A stretch of 64,000 nucleotides of DNA from Ichthyophis bannanicus (Eukaryota; Chordata; Amphibia; Gymnophiona; Ichthyophiidae): positions 109,730,278 to 109,794,277 of the forward strand of contig CM066043.1 in assembly GCA_033557465.1 (NCBI GenBank), in the 5' to 3' direction. The notes under the pieces were generated by a model, which did not search any database, was not told the origin of the DNA, and worked only from the letters and a program-made list of their open reading frames with translations. Position 1 is the stretch's first letter. Each line of letters starts with the position of its first letter. This document shows, piece by piece, positions 44,570 through 55,660 of this stretch. Position numbers and translations under genes: made by a program.

Positions 44570-44650
44570 CCTGCTGTCCCTGGAGAACACCTGTTACAGG
44601 TGAGTAACTATGCTTTCTCCAGGAACAAGCAGATTATGGAGTACAGCCTG
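44570..44650. repeat. DIRS copy 3, internal complementary region
   Basis: GGTGAGTAACTATGCT is complementary to the left terminus and TTCTCCAGGAACAAGC to the right terminus, fused head to head. This is the DIRS hallmark, used as template to complete the circular cDNA. The region just after it is deleted compared with copy 2. Confidence 0.85.
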
Positions 44651-44660
44651 GCCGAAGGCG

Positions 44661-44713
44661 CATGTCGGCACAAATGATACTGCCAGGTATCCCTCTGAGC
44701 ATATCAAGTGACT
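44661..44713 (+). repeat. CR1-derived 53-bp filler inside the DIRS YR 3' region
   Basis: CATGTCGGCACAAATGATACT and the following bases interrupt the DIRS sequence between GGCCGAAGGCG and TGTCCCGGCGGGACTA, which are adjacent in copy B (about 61030-61055). The 53 bp match CR1 ORF1 at 43650-43702 with two substitutions. Confidence 0.85.
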
Positions 44714-45777
44714 GTCCCGGCGGGACTACCTCTCCAGGCAGTAGTGGGCAGCGAAGATGTTCGTAGAAGACCAGGATGCCGCCTAAGAGATGTCCATCAT
44801 GGGCACGAAGCGCAGCGAGGCAACCAAGGCCGCTTTGGCTTGGACCTCATGTGCAGTGACTCGGCGATCCAGAGGGACACCCGCCTTCGAATGGGAAAAC
44901 GCGATGCAGTCCGCCACCCAAATAGAGAGGGTGCGCTTGGTGACTACTTGCCCCTGCCTATTGGGATCGTAGGTCACGAAAATTCTGTCAGACTTGCACC
45001 AAATCTGGGTGCGCTGCAAGTAGAAGGTGAGGGCCCGCTTGCAGTCGAGGGTGTAGAGAGCCGCCGATGCCTGGTCGGCGTGGGGCCTCAGGAAGATGGT
45101 CGGGAGCACTATCTCTTGGTTGAGATGAAAAGCGGCCACGACCTTAGGTAAGAATTTAGGATGGGTCCAGAGGACCACCCTGTTCCAATAAAACCTGGTG
45201 TAAGGGGCGCCAGTCATGAGCGCCTGAAGCTCACTGACTCAGCGAGCCGAGATCAGCGCCACCAGGAAGGCCACCTTCCAGGACAAATGCCAGAGCGAAC
45301 ACGTTCCCATCAAAGGGTGAAACAGGTGAGCTGTGTGAGCACCACGTTCAAGTCCCATTCCGCCGGGGGGAGACGGATGGGCGGCTTGGATAGCAGAAGG
45401 CCTCACATGAAGCGGGAGACTAATGGCTACCCTGAGAGAGGTTTTCCCTCAATAGAGAGATGATTAGCCGATATGGCGCTCAAATGAACTCTAACAAAGT
45501 TCGACTTCAGCATTTGCCTTGAGAGATGGAGGAGGTACTGGAGAACCCATCAAACCGGGCACGAGAAGGGGTTGATCTGGTGTTCCGAGCACCAGACAGA
45601 GAAGTGTTTCCACTTAAAGGCATAAGCCCGCCTAGTGGAGTCCTTCCTCAAGGCAAGGAGGATTTCCTCGACCTCCTCTAGAAGGGCCAGAGAGACTAGA
45701 GAGATCCGTTCAGCCGCCAGGCCGTGAGGGATAGGGAGGTTAGGTTCGGGTGTAGTACCTGACCTTCCTTCTGCGTT
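44714..45777 (-). pseudogene. DIRS copy 3 tyrosine recombinase
   Basis: Segment 44783-45217 (144 aa) has LDCKRALTFYLQRT and HEVQAKAAL, the equivalent of HNVRAM with the catalytic Arg and His context altered (H-E-V-Q). N-terminal YR sequence, with the STRRAYAFKWKHF motif, ends the 45550-46395 frame; the two are separated by frameshifts. The Tyr block is truncated near the filler. Confidence 0.75.
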
Positions 45778-46395
45778 AGCAAGTCCCTGGCAAAGCCCAG
45801 GGGAACCAGAGGCTCCAACGACAGCCGGAGCAGGAACCAAGGCTACTGAGGCCATGAGAATCAGCGATGCCCCGTCCCGTTGAGCCTTGAACAGAGTCCT
45901 CGCAATGAGGGGAAAAGGAGGGAATGCATACAGAAGACTGGAGGACCAGTCCAGAAGAAATGCATCGGGGACCTCCCTGCCCGGGTGCGGTACCAGGCCA
46001 AAAAAGCGAGGGAGCTGCGTGTTCTGGGGGCTGGTGAAGAGGTCTATCGCTGGAGTGCCCCAGCGTAAAAACAGCCAGCCTGCTACTATGGGATCCAGCC
46101 GCCACTGATGTGGGCGAAGGATTCTGCTGAGTCTGTCCGCCAGGCCATTCTCCTGACCCGGGAAGTACGTCGCCTTGAGGGACATCCTCCGTCGGGCGGT
46201 GAAAAAGAAACTGAGGACCGCTTCCCTGCAGAGGGAGCACGACCCCATGCCCCCCTCTTTGTTGATGTAGAACACTGCTACACGGTTGTCGGTCTGTACC
46301 AGAACCGACTTCCTGCTGAGGAGATCCTCGAAGGCCCTCGGGGCCCAACGAATGGCCCGGAGCTCGAGCAGGTTTATCTGCTGCTGAGCCTCCAT
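45550..46395 (-). pseudogene. DIRS copy 3 RNase H, methylase-like domain and YR start
   Basis: 281 aa open. RNase H part: NLLELRAIRWA, VQTDNRVAVFYINKEGG, FPGQENGLADRLSR. Methylase-like part: GTPAIDLFTSPQNTQLPRF, then LYAFPPFPLIARTLFKAQRDG. The frame ends with RRAYAFKWKHFSVWCSEH, the start of YR. An alternative frame (45776-46405) stays open across the same region. Confidence 0.85.
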
Positions 46396-46533
46396 GGGTG
46401 ACCATTGCCCCTGCGTACAGAGAGACTCACAATGGGCTCCCTACCCTAACAGGGAAGCGTCTGAGGTCAGCACCACATCGTGCTGTGGGGCCTGAAAGGG
46501 CGATCCCCGCAGGAGGTTGCAAGGGTTCTGCCA

Positions 46534-47801
46534 CTAGTTCAGGGACAAGCGGAGGTCGAGGAGAACCCTGATGGGGTCCCTGAGGTGTCTGAGGAACTTC
46601 CTCCATTGGGCACTGAGACACCACTGAGCTGTCCGCATGTGCAGGCAGGAGTGAGGAACCACATGCACGGTCGAGGCCATGTGGCCCAGGAAAAGTAGCA
46701 TGGACCGAGTGGTGACCTGGTGGGCACTTTGGATGCGAGCCGCTAGTGCTAGGAGGTGGGTGGTACGATCCACTGGCAAGAAGGCAATGGCCTGCTGAGT
46801 ATCGAGACACGTCCAGATGAACTCAAGAGCCTGCACTGGCTCGAGATGAGACTTTGGGTAGTTGACCAAGAATCCCAAGCTCTCCAAGAGGACGACAGTG
46901 CGGGACATCGCCTGCCGGGCCTCCTCAATGGAGGAGCCCATGACGAGCCAGTCATCAAGGTAGGGAAACACCGGCACACCCCTGCACCGCAGGTGAGCGG
47001 CGGTCACAACAAGGCACTTCATGAAGACCCGTGGTGCGGATGCAAGGCCAAAGGGGAGCACTCTGTACTGGAAGTGCTCTCCCTGCACCCTGAAATGCAG
47101 GTAGTGCCTGTGTTGGGAGTGGATCAAGATATGGGGGTAAGTGTCCTTCAGATTCAAGGAGCACAGCCAGTCGCCAAGCCGGAAGAAGGGCAGCAGCACG
47201 CCAAGAGATAACATCTTGAACTTCTCCCGCACCAGGAACTTGTTTAGTTTGCGGAGGTCGAGGATGGGCCACGGGACCCCCCCCCCCCCCCCCCCGTCTT
47301 TTTCAGGATGAGGAAGTACCGGGAGTAAAAGCCCTGACCTCGAAGGTGGGGAGGGACCTTTTCGACAGCCCTTCGGGCAAGGAGGGAGTGTAATTCCAGC
47401 TGCAGCAGAAGCTGGTGAGCGAGGAGTCGAGGAGGCTCTGCCAGGGAGAAGGGTGGAGGGAGGCTGTCGAAATGAAGGTGATAGTCCTCCCAGACGACCT
47501 GGAGGACCCAAGTGTCCAAGGTGATGAGCGCCCATGATGGGGCAAAACAGAACAGACGTCCCCCCCACTGGCTGCTGCATCGCTGGAAGGCAAGGGGCCA
47601 TGCCGCTGGCGTCAAAACCTCTGAGTGGGTTGTGGGGGAGCCGACGTTTGGGTCTTCAGGACCTTTGGTTTGTGGTGCCCCTGTCCAGGCTTTCCCTGAG
47701 CCGGGGTAGCTGGCGTGGGGGTAGCCGGGTATGGCGGGTAACCGCGATACTGGAGGCCTTTCCTGGGAAAGAAGGGTTTCTTGGCCGGCTGCTTCTTCCA
47801 A
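46534..47801 (-). pseudogene. DIRS copy 3 reverse transcriptase
   Basis: Two overlapping frames (47244-47801 and 46534-47601) join at an 18-C run (47277-47294, poly-G in the coding strand) that encodes a Gly tract not present in other copies. The second frame carries ILDLRKLNKFL, SLNLKDTYPHI (motif A with N for D), FQYRVLPFGLASAPRVF, FPYLDDWLVMG (catalytic, intact) and the thumb LESLGFLVNYPKS. The gap to RNase H at about 46420-46530 is frame-shifted. Confidence 0.85.
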
Positions 47802-49575
47802 GGCAACATCGAGGTCTTGCGGGAGAGACGGGTCCTAGTAAGGAACTCCATCTCGATCTCCACAGCCTTCTCCTCCATCAGTTTCCCAAACAGTTGTTCA
47901 CTGAGACAGGGCATGTCCAGGAGCTTCTCCTGCACCCATTTCTCCAAATCCGAGGATTGGAACTATGCCTGGCGGCGAGTCCCAATGCCCGCGGCCACCA
48001 CCCGAGCCGATGTCTCAAAGCCATCATAGGAGGCTTGAGATATGTACTTAGAACAGTCAGCCACGGATTAACAGCAGAGTGCGGAACATGTCCAGGGGCT
48101 CCCCTGCAAGGCCTGCAGAAAACCCCCGAGTTCCTTCACAAAGTCACATAGGAACATACCAATACACAATTGGTAAGCCTGGATGTGACAGGAAAGCATG
48201 GAACCTTGATAGGCCTTGCAGCCCTGGGCATCAATGGTTCTCGACTCCCGGCCAGGAGGCACCGATTAGTGTGATTTCGGGCTCTTCTGCTTCCGCATGG
48301 CTGATTCCACCACCATCGAGGTGTGTGGGAGCTGGGTTTTTCAGAAGCCTGGCCCATGCTGCACCTTGTAAATTGTGTCAAGGCACTTGCTCACAATGGG
48401 AAATGAGGCTGGGGCCTCCCATATGCGGAGCAGTAGCAGAGATAGAATCGGAGTAGCCGGCACGGTGAGGGATTCCCTGGGCAGGGTCTCGTACTGAAGA
48501 ATATCAAGTTCTTCAGCAGGAGGGTCCTCCTCTGCCTGGGTGACCAGGTTGAGGGCCTGAGCCATGTCCCGGATAAACACCAAAAAAGAGGTGTTCTCAG
48601 GTGGTAAACACCACTGGAGACCAAGCGGTGAGGGTTCCGACGGGAGATCCTGGTGGGTGCGGGTCTCCAGGGAGAGGTACCCATCAGATTCCCAGTCTGA
48701 AAAGTCAGTCGAGGGATCCAAGCCGGGCGGTTCACCCTGTCTGATGGCCGGCGGCCTGGAGCCGGAAGCCCTGGACGATCTTGCCTCCAAGGAACGGGAG
48801 GGCGAGCGAGACCGACATCGAGGACCCTCACAAGGCCCATGGCTCTCGGGGGTTTCCTGGACGGATATGGGTGTCCCACGCAAGGGACCCGTGGTCTCTG
48901 GGCGCAAGTCAGCAAAGCTGGCCGTGTGCGTCTGCTGGGAAGCAATGAACGCAGAAGTTCTGCTTTCGAGCTCCAGCATACAGGACTCCCACACAGGCGT
49001 AGGGCCCTGGGACGCCAATACTGGGGTCACCGGATCGGGCGTCGAGGAGGAGAGGGGGTCCTCACCAGGACGACCCTCAGGAGACTGGGCGCCTTCGCCG
49101 GAGGCCTCCATTTCTCTGCGAGGTACCTTGCGGGGCTGCTCCTTGTCCGCCTCTTGGGAACGCCGAAGGGGGCTAAGCGACCGGGTACGACAGCACACGC
49201 GCTTGTCTGGAGCCCCAGACAGTGACTTCGAGACCTTCTTGTTTTTGCGCCATTCCACCTCGGGGGACCCCTGGTCAGAATGCCGCCTGGAACGTGGTGC
49301 CGCAGAGGGAGAACCCACCGGAGGGGAGACAACCAAGGGTGCCACCGGGGACTCCGAGGTGACCTTTTGAAAAATATCTTCGGACTTCTGCTTACGGCTG
49401 AGAGCAGGACCTTAGAGTACATTTTCTTACAGAGCGAACAGAGCTCTTGGTCATGGTCGGCTCCCAGACACCGTAGACAACAGTCATGAGTGTCAGTAAG
49501 TGACATGTTCCTAGAGCATCTATTGCAGTGGTTCTCAACCTTTTTTGTACCGTGACCCCTTTTACCGTTGGTCAA
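47612..49575 (-). pseudogene. DIRS copy 3 gag-like protein, split by hAT
   Basis: Segment 49027-49575 opens with NHCNRCSRNMSLTDTHDCCL and RCLGADHDQELCSLC, a cysteine-rich zinc-binding block shared with copy A. Segment 48341-49345 holds the S/P/R-rich middle and the FIRDMAQALNL block. PPGRESRTIDA lies at 48068-48262, and the LSEQLFGKLMEE / KGLQYRGYPPYP basic tail lies at 47612-47947. The hAT element begins at 49526, just after (in coding terms, before) the zinc block, cutting off the 5' part. Confidence 0.8.
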
Positions 49576-49959
49576 CTTGTGGTGACCCCCAATGATAAAA
49601 TCAAATGCGTCTCTCTTCCTTTACCGTTAACGCATTGTCGCTGTAATCATTTGTTGAATTATTAATATATTATAGGCCTTTGCAATATGTTTTTATTTAT
49701 AAAATACTTATTTAAATAATCAAAACAACAAGTAACAATATTTGATTTCAAAATTATGATGATTTTGTAGTCAAATCACTAATATGAAATAAAATTATTT
49801 TTTCTACCTTTGTTGTCTGACCAATTTATTCTCTGATCATGCTGGTCCCGATCTGAGGCTTCTGCTTTCCTGTCTTCTCTTAGCTCTCTTTCTGTGGTCT
49901 ATGGTCCATCTGCCAGTTCTTATCTCTTTTGTTTTCTTCACTTCTTTCCATCAGCCTAT

Positions 49960-50640
49960 TTCCAGTCCCAGTAACCCTCCCCAGTATCAGCCCCTTTCCA
50001 GTCCTCACTCCCAGTACCTTCCAATGTCAACTTGCATTCCCATGACTGCCACTGGTGTCCATTCCCTTCCAGTCCCCCTCCTTCCCCACTGATCAGTCCC
50101 TTCTAGTACAAATACCATGGCAGCCCCTCTCAGATCCACTCCCTTTCAGTTCCATGCTCCCATCCCCTTGTATCAGCCCACTTGTAGCCTTAGCCCCCAG
50201 TTTTCTTCCAGGGTCAGCAGCTCTATCCTCCCCTCCCCACAATCAGCCCATTCCCAGTCAAAGCCCCCTAATCAGCTCACTTCTAGTGCTAATCCCCCTC
50301 AACCCCATTACCAGTCCTACCCCCCCCTAATCAGCCCAATACCAGTCCTACCCCCCATCAGCTCATTTCCAGTGCTAGTCCCCCCCTCAACCCCATTACC
50401 AGTGCTAGGCTCCCCTAATCAGCCCATTTCCAGTCCTAACCTCACTGATCAGCTCATTTCCAATGCTAGACCCCCATCAGTCCATTACCAGTCCTACCCC
50501 CCCTTGATAAGTCCATTCCCAGTCCTAGCCTTCCCTAATCAACCCATTACCATTCGTAGCCCCCCCCATCTGCCCATTACCAGTGCTAGCACCCCCATCA
50601 GCCCATTATAATCCTAACCCGCACTGTCTCTCGCCTCTGT
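49960..50640. repeat. Degenerate tandem repeat in the hAT
   Basis: Repeats of the form CAGCCCATTACCAGTCCTA followed by C-rich sequence and AATCAGCC, about 28-35 bp apart with many differences. It appears to be an older relative of the adjacent minisatellite, since both share a TCAGCCCC word. Confidence 0.75.
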
Positions 50641-50689
50641 CGCGCAGTTATCCCGTCTGTCCAGTATGTCCCCATGTCTCTCCCCTTTG

Positions 50690-52290
50690 TCCATGCCAGC
50701 CTACTCCCTCCATGTCAGCCCACCTCCCTCCATCCATCCATATCAGCCCCCTCCCTCCCTCCCTCCCTCCATGTCAGCCCCCATCCTTCCATCCGTCCAT
50801 GTCAGCCCCCCTCCCTCCATCCATCCCTCCATGTCAGCCCCCATCCTTCCATCCGTCAATGTCAGCCCCCCTCCCTCCATCCATCCATATCAGCCCCCAT
50901 CCCTCCCTCCCTCCCTCCCTCCCTGTCAGGCCCCTCCCTCCCTCCCTCCATCCATCCATATCAGCCCCCATCCTCCCTCCCTCCCTCCCTCCCTGTCAGC
51001 TCCCTCCCTCCCTGTCAGCCCCCATCCTTCCATCCGTCCATCTCAGTCCCCCTCCCTCCATCCATCCCTCCATGTCAGCCCCCATCCTTCCATCCGTCCA
51101 TGTCAGCCCCCCTCCCTCCCTCCCTCCCTCCATCCATCCATATCAGCCCCCATCCCTCCCTCCCTCCCTCCCTGTCAGGCCCCTCCCTCCCTCCCTGTCA
51201 GGCCCCTCCCTGTCAGGCCCCTCCCTCCCTCCATCCATCCATATCAGCCCCCATCCCTCCCTCCCTGTCAGCCCCCTCCCTCCCTCCCTCCCTCCCTCCC
51301 TGTCAGCCCCCATCCTTCCATCCGTCCATGTCAGCCCCCCTCCCTCCATCCATCCCTCCATGTCAGCCCCCATCCTTCCATCCATCCATGTCAGCCCCCC
51401 TCCCTCCCTCCCTCCCTCCCTCCATCCATCCATCCATATCAGCCCCCATCCCTCCCTCCCTCCCTCCATCCATATCAGCCCCCATCCCTCCCTCCCTCCC
51501 TCCCTGTCAGCCCCCTCCCTCCCTCCCTCCCTCCATCCATATCAGCCCCCATCCCTCCCTCCCTCCCTCCCTCCCTGTCAGCCCCCTCCCTCCCTCCCTC
51601 CCTCCATCCATCCATATCAGCCCCCATCCCTCCCTCCCTCCCTCCCTCCATCCATCCATATCAGCTCCCATCCCTCCCACCCTCCATATCAGCCCCCATC
51701 CCTCCCTCCCTCCCTCCATATCAGCCCCCATCCCTCCCTCCCTCCCTCCATCCATCCATCCATATCAGCCCCCATCCCTCCCTCCCTCCCTGTCAGCCCC
51801 CTCCCTCCCTCCCTCCCTGTCAGCCCCCTCCCTCCCTCCCTCCCTCCCTCCCTCCCTCCCTCCCTCCCTCCCTTCCTCTCTCCTTCCCTCCCTCCATCCA
51901 TCCATATCAGCCCCCATCCCTCCCTCCCTCCCTCCCTCCCTGTCAGCTCCCTCCCTCCCTGTCAGCCCCCATCCTTCCATCTGTCCATGTCAGCCCCCTC
52001 CCTCCATCCATCCATCCATCCCTCCATGTCAGCCCCCTCCCTCCATGTCAGCCCCATCCTTCCATCTGTCCATGTCAGCCCCCCTCCCTCCCTCCCTCCA
52101 TGTCAGCCCCATCCTTCCATCTGTGCATGTCAGCCCCCTCCATCCATCCATCCATATCAGCCCCCTCCCTCCATGTCAGCCCCCATCCTTCCATCTGTCC
52201 ATGTCAGCCCCCTCCCTCCATCCCACCCACCAAGTCAGCCCCCTCCGTACATCTGTCCAAGTCAGCCCCCCACCCACCATGTCAGCACCC
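50690..52290. repeat. CCCTCCAT-rich minisatellite in the hAT
   Basis: Variable-length units made of CCCT and CCAT tetranucleotide runs separated by ATCAGCCCCCAT or GTCAGCCCC. All three plus-strand frames lack stops for over 550 codons because the unit contains none. The predicted proteins are only Pro/Ser/His/Cys repeats. The minus strand is (GGGA)n-like and could form G-quadruplexes. Confidence 0.95.
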
Positions 52291-52336
52291 CACAGTCGAT
52301 TTCAGCCGTGTTGCCGGTTGTCTTCCTCCCTTCTAA

Positions 52337-52574
52337 TGCAGCCGCGGCTCTCTCTGCCTCTTAGGGAACCGCGGCTGTACCTGTAAAATCATTGCGGAGC
52401 CCTTCCTGTCTCGATGGGCTCCATGCAGCATTGTCCCGCCTCCAAAGGAAGTTGTTTACCACTTCATTTGGAGGCGGGACAATGCTGCACGGAGCCCGTC
52501 GAGACAGGAAGGGCTCCGCAACGATTTTACAAGTACAGCCGCGGTTCCCTAAAAGGCAGGGAGCCGCGGCTGCA
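52337..52574. repeat. 238-bp palindrome in the hAT
   Basis: Arms of roughly 105 bp pair from TGCAGCCGCGGCTC (52337) with GAGCCGCGGCTGCA (ending 52574). They include GGAGCCCTTCCTGTCTCGA and CATTGTCCCGCCTCCAAA with their complements. The centre is near 52455. A few mismatches and small offsets are visible. Confidence 0.9.
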
Positions 52575-52999
52575 GAAGAAGGCGGTGAGTTTGCCGGAGT
52601 TTGCTGCCGCCGCCGAGAAGCGGACTCGGCAGCGGCAGCAACTTGTGCACATCTTAATTTTTTTTTTTAAACTTGGTGGAGGCTAAGCGACCCCCGCTAA
52701 ATCCTGTGGCGACCCCCGTTGGGGTCGCGACCCACAGGTTGAGAACCGCTGATCTATTGCATTATTTAAACCCGGTGGCCATGTGGGCAAAAACGGCCCC
52801 TGCGAGGTCGAAGACCCATGCGGCCAGCGGTTAGAAAGAAAAAAGGGTGTGAAGCCCGAAAAGAAAAAATTAGGAAAGGTATCCCCGAAAGCTCCAAAAG
52901 AGAGCAAGGGGAGGATGGGTAGAGGACCAGTGCAACCGGAAAAAAGAAATGAGAGCCTGTTAAGGCGAGGAAATGAAAACTTTTCCGAGGGACGAGGAT

Positions 53000-53190
53000 G
53001 TGCATCCGAAGGGTTCCACGGAAAAATGGAGACTGAGCAAGATGGCACCCTTAGGCGGGAAGAGGACCATGCATGCATGGTAGCAATCCCAAAGGCTTTC
53101 TTTGAAAGCTGGGGAATTGCTCCATGCAGGCTTCGTTGGTGCCGATGTCACCCATAAGTGAGGACTGACTTCCTGCTTGTTCCTGGAGAA
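53000..53190. repeat. DIRS copy 3, 5' inverted terminal repeat
   Basis: Reverse complement of 44289-44480. The edge reads TTCCTGCTTGTTCCTGGAGAA before the CR1 flank AGTAACAAAC. Confidence 0.85.
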
Positions 53191-53985
53191 AGTAACAAAC
53201 TACAACTGCACGATGCAAGGTTCCACATTAAGAATCACCACCCAGGAAAAGGATCTGGGCATCACTGTAGATAATACTTTGAAATCCTCTGTTCAGTGTG
53301 CCTCAGCAGCCAAGTAAGCTAACAGAATACTAGGAATTATAAGGAAAAGAATGGAGACTAAAACAACATATCATAATGCCTCTGGCATGATGTTCTGGCC
53401 ACTTCATCTGAAAAAAAATGAAGCTATAGCAGAATTTAACAAGGGACCAAGAAGGACAGCCACAGGGATGGAAGGATACCCCTATGAGGAAAAGCTTAAA
53501 AGGTTAGGGCTCTTCAGCATGGAGAACAGAGGGGAGATGTGATAAAGGTCTTTAAAATAATGAGCAGAGTGGAACGAGTAAACATGAATCAGTAGTTTAC
53601 TCCTTCAAAATGCACAAAGACCATGGGACATGCAATGAAGCTACAAAGTAGTACATTTAAGACTAATTAGGAAAAAATGCATTTTTACTTAATGCATTAT
53701 TAAGCACTGGAATTCTTTGTTGGAGGGTGTAGTAAAAGCTCTGTAGCTGGGTTTAACAAAGGTTTGGACAAGTTCCTGGAGGAAAAGTCTATAAACCATT
53801 AAAGTGGACTAGGGGATATCCACTGCTTATCCCTGGGATAAGCAGCATGGAATTGGTCTACCTTTTGGGATCCTGCCAGGTACTTGTGACCTGGATTAGC
53901 CACTGTTGGAACAGGAAACTGGGCTTGATGGACTTTAGGTCTACACCAATATGACAAATCTTATGGGGTTTTTTTTGTTTTTTCT
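53191..53985 (+). mobile_element. CR1 fragment, right part (continues from 44288)
   Basis: Resumes the CR1 frame interrupted by DIRS copy 3: EKDLGITVDNTLKSSVQCA, then ANRILGIIRKRME. Next come 53351-53542 with [17 protein letters not shown] and a 3' UTR ending in GGGCTTGATGGACTTTAGG and CAAATCTTATGG. It is degraded, with stops throughout. Confidence 0.8.
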
Positions 53986-54855
53986 TTATTATTATTATTC
54001 ACAAACTAATGGAATTTCCAATATGGCATTTCTTATATTTTTAGTGTCTTGGGATACCTCTTAATTTAAACCATCCAAACCCTATCCTCTCCAGATATAC
54101 ATGGCAGCACCACAGATACACACATAAGAGTTGGAAAGAATTACACGAGCCATACTCCACATGCTTTCCCCACTGGTCTATAAAAAATAGGCACATACGC
54201 AGCTTTGTTGCCCTTATAAAATATCACTGAAATCAATTATCCAAAATATTAAAACATTACAAAGAAACATCCTTGTTCTATATATATTATATTTTTCAAT
54301 TTTATTTTGAATAATTGGTTTCTGTGATTTTTTTCACTGGGAAAAGTTAGTTTTTTGGCAATTGTGTGCCTTTATAAGATAAATATAGAGCAGGTGCTTT
54401 CTGAATTTTTTTTTTAATAGGCACCCTGTTATAACCTCCTTCCACCCTCCCCCCCTCAATGATTAGATTCAGGGCCCACAACTGAAGGGTTCTAGAAAGA
54501 GTCCTAGTGACCAGATTAGATAAGATGGGGTAGAGAATAGATGTAAAGACAAATTCTTCAGGTAAAAATGAATGAAAGTTGAGAGCATCAGGATCCTAGC
54601 TGTAGCTCTAGTGGAGACCAATGAAAGAGTAGGAAAAGGCTGCCAGGTCAATAGAAAGCCACAAAGAAATGATGAGCCGCCGATCTTTGAAAACACGGAT
54701 AACAGATTTCTTTAGAGCAAAAAGCAGCAGACATTTTAGATGAGATCTGCAGACATTTTAGTTCAAATATAAATATATATTAGTAAATAGTTATGTTACA
54801 TAAGTGCACAGCAATATTATTATTTTTATAACGCCTTGGGTGAATCTCTTCAGAA
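53986..54855. other. Unassigned region
   Basis: Short (TTA)n run near 53985-53998, then AT-rich sequence with T- and A-runs. A 75-codon minus-strand frame at 54469-54696 shows no domain I can name. Confidence 0.4.
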
Positions 54856-55174
54856 AGTGTAGTTACTCACCTGTAAAAGGTGGTCTCCGGGGACAGCAGG
54901 AATCAGTCCTTACATATAGGTGATGTCGACGCCGACGGAGCCTGCGCGGAGCAAATCCCCAGCTTTCAAAGAAAGCTTTTGGGAGTTGCTACCAAGCATG
55001 CGTGGTGCCCTTCCCGTCCAAAGGAGCCATCTTGCTCAGTCAAGTGACATAGCTAAAGACGGCAGAAAAAAACAGAACACTGAAGATAGGAGGACTGCAA
55101 CTCCAAGGGGAAGAGGGAGGGTTGTGAGGACTGATTCCTGCTGTCCCCGGAGAACACCTGTTACAGGTGAGTAA
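54856..55174 (-). mobile_element. DIRS-like retrotransposon B, 3' terminus (continues at 60768)
   Basis: Begins AGTGTAGTTACTCACC at 54856 and holds the inverted repeat with CTTTCAAAGAAAGCTTTTGGGA. It ends in the first half of the internal complementary region, AGAACACCTGTTACAGGTGAGTAA at 55151-55174. The second half, CTACGCTTTCTCCGGGAACAAGC, is at 60768, after the inserted copy A. Confidence 0.85.
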
Positions 55175-55365
55175 AGCACAGTTACTTACCTGTAACAGGT
55201 GATCTCTGGGAACAGCAGGAATAAGTCTTCACATATGGTATCGTCAGTACCGACGGAGCCTGCGCGGGAACGCTCCCCAGCGTCCAAAAGGAAAGCTTTT
55301 GGGAGCATCCCACAGCGCCTGCGCGCTGCCTTCCCGCCTTTCCCAACCGCCTCTCTCCAGTTCGA
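55175..55365. repeat. DIRS A, 3' inverted terminal repeat
   Basis: Pairs with 60595-60767. The shared core includes CCAAAAGGAAAGCTTTTGGG and CAGCGCCTGCGCGCTGCC, both internally palindromic. A GA-rich tract (55378-55425) follows it. Confidence 0.9.
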
Positions 55366-55446
55366 GTTTTAAGCTGAGACAAAGAGAGAGAGAGAAAGGA
55401 AAGGAAAGATAGATAGAGAGATACAACTCCTAGGGGAGGTGGGTGG

Positions 55447-55550
55447 GTTGTGAAGACTTATTCCTGCTGTTCCCAGAGATTACCTGTTACAGGTAAGTAA
55501 CTGTGCTATCTCCAGGAACAAGCAGGAATGAGTCTTCACATATGGGGACT
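55447..55550. repeat. DIRS A, internal complementary region
   Basis: The left half (to 55505) is the reverse complement of 55175-55240. The right half (55506-55548) is the reverse complement of 60730-60767. It lies between the 3' terminal repeat and the YR gene, as in Dictyostelium DIRS-1. Confidence 0.9.
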
Positions 55551-55660
55551 CCCCAGCTAGGGATGCCAGGGAGATCCCCAAGGTTGTGAGTCCCTGAGAA
55601 GGGCTCTACCTCCCCCCATGGATCTCGGGCATCCAACCAGGGATGGGGGGTAGGAGTTGA

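Larger units (their letters stand above)
49526..52751 (+). mobile_element. Non-autonomous hAT transposon (3226 bp)
   Basis: Terminal inverted repeats CAGTGGTTCTCAACCT and, on the other end, its complement with one mismatch (CAGCGG). The 8-bp ATCTATTG flanks it at 49518-49525 and 52752-52759, the hAT signature. No transposase is encoded. The interior holds AT-rich sequence, a degenerate repeat, a 1.6-kb minisatellite and a large palindrome. Strand is arbitrary. Confidence 0.9.
44289..53190 (-). mobile_element. DIRS-like retrotransposon, copy 3, both termini present
   Basis: Left end AGCGTAGTT at 44289, right end CCTGGAGAA at 53190. The terminal regions are inverted repeats of each other over roughly 190 bp. 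The internal complementary region near 44570-44650 reads GTGAGTAACTATGCT joined to TTCTCCAGGAACAAGC. Coding order on the minus strand is gag, RT, RNase H, methylase-like, YR. Flanking CR1 codons are continuous once it is removed, with no target duplication. It carries a 3226-bp hAT insertion in gag, so its own length is about 5.7 kb. Confidence 0.9.

Noticed and set aside
50583..52386. Three plus-strand frames of 556-593 codons
   Set aside because: All three frames are open only because the CCCTCCAT minisatellite has no stop codon on that strand. The predicted proteins are pure repeats without a domain.
52392..52686. Two overlapping frames at the hAT palindrome
   Set aside because: They read through a palindrome and the hAT end, so coding is very unlikely.
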